Program-made: the position numbers and the translations under genes
The notes under the pieces: model-generated
The model's database searches: none
The model's input: the letters and a program-made list of their open reading frames with translations, nothing else
Told to the model about the DNA's origin: nothing
Shown: positions 1-5,259 of the stretch, piece after piece
Layout of the letters: every line of letters starts with the position of its first letter
Position numbering within the stretch: position 1 is the stretch's first letter
DNA from: CAZCBD01 sp964496755
GTDB lineage: Bacteria > Bacteroidota > Ignavibacteria > Ignavibacteriales > Melioribacteraceae
NCBI GenBank assembly: GCA_964496755.1
Contig: CAZCBD010000037.1
Location: forward strand, 1 to 16,838
Direction of reading: 5' to 3'
Length of the DNA stretch: 16,838 nucleotides

Positions 1-17
1 TAACAATATTGTTTTTA

Positions 18-461
18 TTAGTAATTAGAATTCTTAATAGTTGATTCTCTTTTTCTAAATGAATAGCTTGAAGTATATTCATCTTTTCTTTCAGTATAAG
101 TTACAATTAAACCACTACCTCCATAAAAATCTATGTCATTATTTTCCGCCAAAATCCATAAATAATCTAATCCTATTCCAAGGTCAATTCTTTTTTCATT
201 CAAATCAACGGTCAAACTTGTATCCGAAATAGACTTGTCTATATTTTCATTTTTAAATTCGGGAGATAAAAATAACCTAAGCTGACTTTTTTCATTAATT
301 ATTTTTTTTACCGCAATTTCCATTATGAAATTTTTCAATGTAAAATTGTCTTTTATTCCAAAAGAAATTGCATAATTTTGCTTTTCACACGATTTTTCTT
401 GCGCCAAAACCAAGGTAAGTGAAAATAAAGCTACTAGTAATAGTAATAATTTTTTCTTCAT
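18..461 (-). CDS. Short outer-membrane beta-barrel-like protein, probably truncated
   Basis: This encodes about 147 residues. I place the start at the ATG at 459-461 because it opens a clear Sec signal peptide (MKKKLLLLLVALFSLTLVLA, cleavage near the A-Q bond); the 58 codons upstream in the same frame are not protein-like. The mature part alternates polar and hydrophobic residues in strand-like blocks, with a GIGLDYLW strand and an FYGGSGLIVTYTER strand, as in small 8-stranded OmpA/opacity-type barrels. Such proteins usually run to about 200 residues and end in an aromatic-rich strand. This one stops after a charged Ser/Lys/Asn tail, so the last strands seem to be missing, and the next reading frame stays open to the window edge. 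It is divergent from the plus-strand block. Specific function unknown. Confidence 0.6.
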   Translation of the reverse strand: MKKKLLLLLVALFSLTLVLAQEKSCEKQNYAISFGIKDNFTLKNFIMEIAVKKIINEKSQLRLFLSPEFKNENIDKSISDTSLTVDLNEKRIDLGIGLDYLWILAENNDIDFYGGSGLIVTYTERKDEYTSSYSFRKRESTIKNSNY

Positions 462-595
462 AAGTAAACCCGTTAAAAGTTTTTTGTTTCTGTTATTTAA
501 TCTGCTTATCAAATATTTGTTTAATTTTAATCTTCCGCATAAAATAAAATTGATATGCAAGATGCTTAATATTACTCTAAGAATCAAACTCATTA

Positions 596-622
596 TTCGA
601 CATAATAGTCGAACTTTTCGAC
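596..622. promoter_or_regulatory. Alternating inverted repeats TTCGAC / GTCGAA / TTCGAC
   Basis: TTCGAC (596-601), a 6-base spacer, GTCGAA (608-613), a 3-base spacer, then TTCGAC again (617-622). The middle arm can pair with either outer arm, so the site is either a dyad operator with an extra half-site or two mutually exclusive RNA hairpins. It lies in the divergent intergenic region, about 130 bases before the plus-strand gene and about 135 bases before the minus-strand gene. The role is inferred only from symmetry. Confidence 0.4.
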
Positions 623-738
623 CTCTGCGCATCACAATGATTTTGGCATTTCAATTTCTTTCGTATTTATCCGCAATTCGCATATAAATTTATGGCATAA
701 AATTTACATATCCTTACGCAATAAATTTAACATCAAAA

Positions 739-746
739 AAAAGGAG
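739..746 (+). promoter_or_regulatory. Ribosome binding site of the EF-hand-like protein gene
   Basis: An AAAGGAG core lies about 8 bases before the ATG at 754. It fixes the start of the small secreted protein. Confidence 0.7.
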
Positions 747-753
747 TAACAAA

Positions 754-1125
754 ATGAAATCTGCAAAATATTTTTTAACCGTAGCTTTAATAACTTTTGT
801 TTTCAGTTCGATCGGTTTCGCACAATCCAAAACAAAGACAAGCAATCCTAAAAAAATCAATAACCAAAAAATCTACAAACAACAAAACAACAATCAAAGG
901 ATTAATTGGATTGATGCTAATGGCGATGGTATTTGCGATAATTTTGATAAAAACAGCAAAAATCAAAAATTTAACAACAGAAAAAATATCAAGAAAAATT
1001 GTACCGGAAATCAATCCATGCGCAATCAAAATAAAACATTTGGTAATAAAAAATTCATGAAACGTAAAATGAATTTAATGAACAAATCAACCAACATGAA
1101 AAATTATAATCGCAAAACTAAATAA
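754..1125 (+). CDS. Small secreted Asn/Lys-rich protein with one EF-hand-like loop
   Basis: This protein has 123 residues, with a good ribosome binding site. Residues 1-23 form a Sec signal peptide ending GFA, with Gln as the likely first mature residue. The mature part is extremely rich in Asn, Lys and Gln and looks disordered, except for residues 52-65 (WIDANGDGICDNFD). That stretch fits the DxNxDGxxD calcium-loop pattern of EF-hand/dockerin and thrombospondin type-3 repeats, and carries the protein's first of two Cys residues. Expected location is periplasmic or extracellular, with calcium or another divalent ion as the likely ligand. It is followed by a hairpin and, 44 bases later, a DUF4405 membrane protein. 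In my recollection, small proteins with GDGICD loops accompany DUF4405 proteins in related bacteria. No enzymatic domain is visible; the function is unknown. Confidence 0.75.
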   Translation: MKSAKYFLTVALITFVFSSIGFAQSKTKTSNPKKINNQKIYKQQNNNQRINWIDANGDGICDNFDKNSKNQKFNNRKNIKKNCTGNQSMRNQNKTFGNKKFMKRKMNLMNKSTNMKNYNRKTK

Positions 1126-1130
1126 CAAAT

Positions 1131-1151
1131 GCGGGGTGTTTTAATCCCCGC
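1131..1151 (+). terminator. GC hairpin between the EF-hand-like protein and DUF4405 genes
   Basis: A 6-bp stem GCGGGG/CCCCGC encloses a 9-base loop, 5 bases after the upstream stop codon. The following sequence (TTATTTATGG) is a poor U-tract and the next gene starts 18 bases later. It may act as a partial terminator or an mRNA-stabilising processing hairpin that changes the ratio of the two gene products. Confidence 0.5.
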
Positions 1152-1169
1152 TTATTTATGGAGCCTTGT

Positions 1170-1988
1170 ATGAAAAAGAAATTCAGCTTAAAAGTTTTTA
1201 CAAGTTTTAATCTTTTTTTAATATTCGTTGTAATTACAATTACAGGAATTGTTCTTTATTTCACTCCTCCCGGCCGAGTGGCAAATTGGATAAACTGGAC
1301 ATTTTTAGGTTTAACCAAAACTCAATGGCAAGCAATACATACTATTTTTTCTTTTGCGTTTATTGCTTTTTCGATAATACATTTGTTTTTCGTTAACTGG
1401 AAATCTTTTTTTGCATATATAAAGAAAAAATCCGAAAACAGTTTTAATCGCACAAAAGAATTATACCTTAGCTTAATTATCAGTTTAATATTTTTCTTTG
1501 GCACCTTGTATAACCTTCCTCCATTTGTAACCATTATGGATTTCGGAGAATACTTAACCGAAAGTTGGGAAACCGAAGAAGAAGCTCCCCCGATTCCACA
1601 TACTGAAAAACTAAGTATTAATGAATTAGCAAATCAACTGGAAAATTTTTCTAAAGAAACCATTCTCCGAAAACTTGAATCGAACCAAATAAAATTCAAA
1701 AATGAAAACCAAACTTTATCCGAAATCGGTTTATTAAATAACAAATCGCCTGAAGAATTATATAAACTTATAACAACAAAAAATAAATCCGGAAGTGGCT
1801 TAGGTAGAAAAACTTTAAAAGAATTAGCAGAACTTAATAAAATAAATCTTAAAGAATTACTGCAGAACTTAAAGAACAATAAAATTGAAGCTACGCCGGA
1901 ATCATTATTAAAAGAAATTGCTGAAAAAAATAATATAACCCCATTTGAGTTTTACAATCGTTTTTTCGAGCAACAAAGCAAAAAATAA
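1170..1988 (+). CDS. DUF4405 (cytochrome b561-like) membrane protein with helical-repeat tail
   Basis: This protein has 272 residues. I chose the ATG at 1170 over the one at 1158 because GGAG (1160-1163) sits six bases before it, and overlaps the upstream ATG. Three transmembrane helices lie near residues 11-31, 55-77 and 98-118. The second carries His57 and His71 in a WQAIHTIF...IIHLFFVNWK pattern typical of DUF4405, a family related to cytochrome b561/formate dehydrogenase gamma-type haem b proteins, so the two His residues are candidate haem ligands. Residues 145-272 are soluble and helical, made of repeated units of the type 'TLKELAELNKINLKELLQNL' with matching 'SLLKEIAEKNNITPFEFYN' halves. 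This fusion is one I recognise from DUF4405 proteins elsewhere; its role is not known to me. It lies between a secreted EF-hand-like protein and a rubredoxin-like/DUF2231 membrane protein, suggesting a shared membrane redox context (inference). Confidence 0.8.
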   Translation: MKKKFSLKVFTSFNLFLIFVVITITGIVLYFTPPGRVANWINWTFLGLTKTQWQAIHTIFSFAFIAFSIIHLFFVNWKSFFAYIKKKSENSFNRTKELYLSLIISLIFFFGTLYNLPPFVTIMDFGEYLTESWETEEEAPPIPHTEKLSINELANQLENFSKETILRKLESNQIKFKNENQTLSEIGLLNNKSPEELYKLITTKNKSGSGLGRKTLKELAELNKINLKELLQNLKNNKIEATPESLLKEIAEKNNITPFEFYNRFFEQQSKK

Positions 1989-2016
1989 ATACTTATTCCC
2001 CAATTATTTCCTCAAT

Positions 2017-2054
2017 AAAGGTTTGTTCTTTTCATAAGAACAAGCCTTTTATTT
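2017..2054 (+). terminator. Rho-independent terminator after the DUF4405 gene
   Basis: A 14-bp stem (2017-2030 with 2036-2049, one G-U pair) closes a 5-base TTCAT loop and is followed by TATTTT. It separates the first two plus-strand genes from the DUF2231 gene. Confidence 0.8.
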
Positions 2055-2105
2055 TAATTCAAAATACTCACTTATAAATCCATAATAAATTGAATTTTCC
2101 CTTAA

Positions 2106-2122
2106 ATTGAATTAAATTCAAT
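2106..2122. promoter_or_regulatory. 17-bp AT-rich palindrome upstream of the DUF2231 gene
   Basis: ATTGAATT-A-AATTCAAT is a perfect inverted repeat around one central base, ending 26 bases before the ATG at 2149. An extra AAATTGAATT half-site lies 16 bases upstream (2088-2097). It is a plausible operator for a dimeric regulator acting on the promoter in this gap. The base composition makes chance symmetry possible. Confidence 0.35.
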
Positions 2123-2148
2123 GAGTAATTTTTATTATTGGAGATTTT

Positions 2149-2760
2149 ATGGCACATTTTGAAAGATGTAAAGCGTGCGGCTTGGTTATGATAGCCGGTA
2201 AATACGAAATATGCCCTGCATGCGGAGTTAAAAAAAGTGCTTTTGAACCTTTTCACGATAAGGTCCCACACAATAGAAGAATTGTTTTAGATTTGCATAT
2301 ACATCCGATTTTAGTTCATTTTCCTCAAACTATCTCTTCAATTTTATTTACAATGCTAATAGGAGCACTAATCCTAAGTGGAGATTTTTCTGAAAAACTT
2401 TTGCATGTAGCCGATATAATGGCATATTTATTACCTATTTCCATTCCGCCGGCATTTTTAAGCGGTATATTGGACGGATTTGTACGATATAAAAGATTGG
2501 ATACGCCATATATGATTTATAAAACATTAGTGGGTATAATTCTAATGCTTATTTCTATTGCAATTGCCATTATTACTTTTTATGGCGATAGCCGTGAAAT
2601 TATTTTTTATAATATCTTTTTAACTTTGCTTTCGCTTGCTTGCCAAGTTTATTTAGGCCGAGTTGGGGCAAGATTAATGTTCGGCATTATGCCCGGCAAA
2701 TTAAAATGGAAGGACATTTTTAAAATGAAGAAATCCTCTTTCACAAATCTGAAAAAATAA
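2149..2760 (+). CDS. Rubredoxin-like Cys4 domain fused to DUF2231 membrane domain
   Basis: This protein has 203 residues, with GGAGA five bases before the ATG. Residues 5-35 carry Cys7, Cys10, Cys22 and Cys25 in a CKACG...CPACG arrangement with 11 residues between the pairs. This spacing matches the short rubredoxin-like domain of rubrerythrins and related zinc ribbons, not classical rubredoxin. It should bind one Fe or Zn on the cytoplasmic side. From residue 47 the HIHPILVHFPQT motif opens a DUF2231 domain with four predicted membrane helices (about 57-78, 87-106, 122-144, 149-170). DUF2231 proteins are inner-membrane proteins, often suspected of haem or redox roles. The sequence ends in a basic cytoplasmic tail. 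The gene has its own upstream gap after a terminator, so it may be separately transcribed. An electron-transfer function is inference. Confidence 0.8.
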   Translation: MAHFERCKACGLVMIAGKYEICPACGVKKSAFEPFHDKVPHNRRIVLDLHIHPILVHFPQTISSILFTMLIGALILSGDFSEKLLHVADIMAYLLPISIPPAFLSGILDGFVRYKRLDTPYMIYKTLVGIILMLISIAIAIITFYGDSREIIFYNIFLTLLSLACQVYLGRVGARLMFGIMPGKLKWKDIFKMKKSSFTNLKK

Positions 2761-2772
2761 TTGAACTTTTTT

Positions 2773-2810
2773 GCCTCCTAAAAGTCTAAAGATTAACTAA
2801 TTTTGGAGGC
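2773..2810 (+). promoter_or_regulatory. Hairpin that sequesters the ribosome binding site of the DUF4097 gene
   Basis: GCCTCC (2773-2778), one bulged T, and AAAA (2780-2783) pair with TTTT (2801-2804) and GGAGGC (2805-2810) across a 17-base loop. The 3' arm contains the complete GGAGG ribosome binding site of the gene starting at 2815. There is no T-run after the stem, so it does not look like a terminator. It could limit translation initiation until melted or bound. Confidence 0.55.
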
Positions 2811-2814
2811 ATAT

Positions 2815-3705
2815 ATGTTTAATATTAAATTAATTGCAATTTTCATCGCTTTTTTCACCCTTTCAATTATAGCTCAAACCCGACAAATAAACGAAAAAAC
2901 TTTTGAAGTTAGCCAAAACGGTCTATTGAAAATAGAGGCTGCCTATGGAGATGTAAATATTAAATCATGGAATAAGAATAAGGTTTCAATTAAAATTTAC
3001 GGAAATTCTTTAGCAAAGAAAAAACTAAAATTTAAATTCAACCAAAATGATAATGAAATAACGTTAAAAATAAAACGACTGGATAGATCTTGGTTTAATA
3101 ATTTCAATCATGTTAAATTAGCAATTGAAATTCGAGTACCCAAGAATTTTAACACCAATTTCGAAACTTCCGGAAGTGATATTTTTCTTTATAATATTAA
3201 CGGCGATTCCGAAATTTCAACAAGTGGCGGAGATATTATATTTGAAAAATGCTCCGGCTATTTAAATTGTGAAACTTCCGGCGGAGATATCGAAATTGAC
3301 TCTCACAAAGGTAACATTAGACTATCTACCAGTGGTGGCACTATTAAAGTAACTCAACTTGTAGGAGACATTAATGCGGAAACTTCCGGCGGGGATATTA
3401 AAGTAAATTCTTCAAACGGAAAAGTCATTGCCGCCACATCCGGTGGTGATATCACTTTAATTTACAAAGGGAAAAATTATGGGATTGACCTGAGCACATC
3501 CGGTGGAGACATTCAGATTAAAACATTAGACAATATTTCTGCCGATGTTGATTTGGATACTACCGGCGGTGACTGTGAACTAACCGGAAATAACATAAAT
3601 ATTAAAAAGAAAAAAGCCCATTATATTTTAGCCAAAATTAACGGCGGTGGGAAAAAAATAGTTTGTTCTACTACCGGTGGTGATATTAAAATGGTTTGTA
3701 AATAA
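2815..3705 (+). CDS. Secreted DUF4097 (putative adhesin family) beta-helix protein
   Basis: This protein has 296 residues. I chose the ATG at 2815 because a perfect GGAGG lies five bases before it and a signal peptide follows directly (hydrophobic residues 5-20 ending IIAQT). Mature residues 28-100 are beta-rich. From about residue 118 the chain becomes a repeat of roughly 18 residues, each with a (E/S/A)TSGGDI or TTGGD turn, seen eight to nine times up to the C-terminus (last copy TTGGDIKMVCK). This pattern is the hallmark of the DUF4097 family, predicted to form a solenoid of short beta-strands. The codons for the SGGD turn differ between copies, so the repeats are old, not a recent duplication. 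DUF4097 proteins are exported or membrane-linked, and are often near anti-sigma or envelope-stress genes; no such partner is visible here. Molecular function is unknown. Confidence 0.82.
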   Translation: MFNIKLIAIFIAFFTLSIIAQTRQINEKTFEVSQNGLLKIEAAYGDVNIKSWNKNKVSIKIYGNSLAKKKLKFKFNQNDNEITLKIKRLDRSWFNNFNHVKLAIEIRVPKNFNTNFETSGSDIFLYNINGDSEISTSGGDIIFEKCSGYLNCETSGGDIEIDSHKGNIRLSTSGGTIKVTQLVGDINAETSGGDIKVNSSNGKVIAATSGGDITLIYKGKNYGIDLSTSGGDIQIKTLDNISADVDLDTTGGDCELTGNNINIKKKKAHYILAKINGGGKKIVCSTTGGDIKMVCK

Positions 3706-3750
3706 TATTATTGTTTTTACGAATCTTGCTCAAAATTAAAGGGTGTTTAT

Positions 3751-3782
3751 AAAAAAACCGGTAAAACAACCGGTTTTTTTTT
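3751..3782. terminator. Bidirectional terminator between convergent genes
   Basis: AAAAAAACCGGT pairs with ACCGGTTTTTTT across a 6-base loop, with T-runs on both strands. It can stop transcription of the DUF4097 gene (plus) and of the GAF histidine kinase (minus). Confidence 0.85.
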
Positions 3783-3797
3783 GCCTCAAAAAGAAAT

Positions 3798-5102
3798 CTA
3801 AAATATTAATTTAAAATTGGATCCTACATTTTTGATACTTTCTATTTCAATTTTTATATCATTTAAATCCGCATATTCTTTAACAAGCGAAAGAGCCAAT
3901 CCGTTTCCCTCGTATGGACGAGAGTATCCTGTGTGCTCTTGAGTAAAAGGTTTAAATATTTTTTTCAAATATTCTTCAGATATTCCGATGCCCGTGTCTC
4001 TAACTTCCACACACACATTCTCATTCTCATCATTATAAACAATAATTTCAACTGAACCGGTTATAGTATATTTCACTGCATTATCAACTATTTCCGTTAT
4101 AATTTGTTTTACCGTTGTTGAATCTGCAAATATTTGCGAATGACTTGAATTATCAATTAATTCAAAATTCAAACCTTTTGCTCGCGCTAATTGCATATAC
4201 TCTTTTTCAATCGGTTGCAAAATTTCGGAAACTAAAGCTACTTTCTCTTTTTCTATTGTAAAAGTACCTGATTTTATTTGCGACATATCAAGCATTAAAT
4301 CAATTGTACGAACAAGTCTTTTTCCACCATTATCAATTATCTTGCAATTATTTATTAGTTCGGCATCAAAACTTTTCTGAAAATGATCTTTTAAAATTGA
4401 AGTAAAACTAATTATTTTATTAATTGGTGTTCTAATTTCATGCGACATCTGTGCTAAAAATTCATACTTTATTTTTTCAGCATTTTCCGATTCAAAATGT
4501 TCGGATTCCAATTGTTTTTTTTCCTTTTCAATTTCTTTTCTCAGATTACTTTCTGCCTCGTATTTTAAAGCATTATTAAGTGAAACAGAAATTTGTTCAA
4601 TAAAAATCTTAATTGCCTTTTCTATTTCCACAAAATTGTTTCGCGATGAAATAGAACTATCAAAATAAATAACCGCTATTCGTTTTTTTTCAACTTCTAA
4701 AGGCAGGCAAATTGTTTTTCTAATATTCAAATCAATAATATTCTTAAAGATCCAATCCTTTTTATTCGATTTAAATTCCTTAGAAAAGGTTTCCCCTGTA
4801 CTTATTGTTTGATCTATTATTCTTCTACTTTCCAAGAATTCATTGTTCAATAATTGATTTCCCTTTCTATCGACTGAAATCTGATCGGTTACTTTCAGAT
4901 CGTCGGTTAAAAGTAAGATTGTAGCTCGCTGGGAATCTGAAATTCTTAATCCGGCATCAAGTATTTTTTTTGTCAATTCATTTACGTTTAATATTCCGTT
5001 TATTTTTTTTATTTCCTGCAATATACTTTCTAAACTCCACGTCAGTTCCACAAAATCTTCTTTGTATAAATTCTCATTTCTTTTTAATTCCAATACTTCC
5101 AT
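3798..5102 (-). CDS. Soluble GAF-domain sensor histidine kinase
   Basis: This protein has 434 residues. I chose the ATG at 5102 because AGGA lies seven bases before it; a GTG eight codons upstream has its purine run too close. There is no signal peptide or membrane helix. Residues about 20-190 form a GAF-type sensor domain (ATILLLTDDL and ICLPLEVEKKRIAVIYF strands). A charged coiled coil spans about 185-215. HisKA has its phospho-acceptor at His221 in the MSHEIRTP box. The HATPase_c domain has an intact N box (DNAVKY, Asn341), G1 box (DTGIGI, 369-374), F box (IFKPF) and a G2 box EGNGLALSLVK. All catalytic elements look intact, so it should autophosphorylate in the cytoplasm in response to a signal bound by the GAF domain. 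No response regulator is adjacent, so it is an orphan kinase in this window. Confidence 0.9.
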   Translation of the reverse strand: MEVLELKRNENLYKEDFVELTWSLESILQEIKKINGILNVNELTKKILDAGLRISDSQRATILLLTDDLKVTDQISVDRKGNQLLNNEFLESRRIIDQTISTGETFSKEFKSNKKDWIFKNIIDLNIRKTICLPLEVEKKRIAVIYFDSSISSRNNFVEIEKAIKIFIEQISVSLNNALKYEAESNLRKEIEKEKKQLESEHFESENAEKIKYEFLAQMSHEIRTPINKIISFTSILKDHFQKSFDAELINNCKIIDNGGKRLVRTIDLMLDMSQIKSGTFTIEKEKVALVSEILQPIEKEYMQLARAKGLNFELIDNSSHSQIFADSTTVKQIITEIVDNAVKYTITGSVEIIVYNDENENVCVEVRDTGIGISEEYLKKIFKPFTQEHTGYSRPYEGNGLALSLVKEYADLNDIKIEIESIKNVGSNFKLIF

Positions 5103-5161
5103 TTCAAATCCTATAAATAATTTCACTCTTTATATCCCAAATGATGTGCCACAATATTTAA

Positions 5162-5200
5162 AATTAAAAAACCCTTAAATGGATTAATTCTTAAGGGTTT
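5162..5200 (-). terminator. Rho-independent terminator after the beta-mannosidase frame
   Basis: On the minus strand AAACCCTTAA (5200-5191) pairs with TTAAGGGTTT (5178-5169) across a 12-base loop, and a T-rich run (TTTTTAATTT) follows. It lies 60 bases beyond the mannosidase stop codon. The promoter of the GAF kinase must then lie in the remaining 60 bases before 5102, or overlap this hairpin. Confidence 0.75.
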
Positions 5201-5259
5201 GGAATTGGTATTAAAACTTTCATGTAAAAATAAAAGATTATATCTCGTTTTGATACAAA

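Larger units (their letters stand above)
462..753. other. Divergent intergenic region
   Basis: This holds the control regions of the minus-strand barrel gene and the plus-strand block. I see no convincing gene: the reading frame crossing it on the plus strand has no ribosome binding site and no recognisable protein. The only clear structure is the inverted-repeat set at 596-622. No sigma-70 promoter could be picked out with confidence against the AT-rich background. Confidence 0.5.

Noticed and set aside
484..687. Plus-strand reading frame of 67 codons in the divergent region
   Set aside because: No ribosome binding site, no family resemblance, and it overlaps the inverted-repeat element; composition matches chance translation of AT-rich DNA.
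1158..1169. Upstream start codon for the DUF4405 gene
   Set aside because: It overlaps the GGAG ribosome binding site of the ATG at 1170 and has none of its own; the extra residues MEPC add nothing to the signal or membrane region.
2149..2260. Classical rubredoxin
   Set aside because: The two CxxC pairs are only 11 residues apart, against about 29 in classical rubredoxin; the shorter rubrerythrin-type or zinc-ribbon fold fits better.
2773..2810. Terminator of the DUF2231 gene
   Set aside because: There is no T-run after the stem and the 3' arm is the ribosome binding site of the next gene; a translational control hairpin fits better, though a minor termination effect cannot be excluded.
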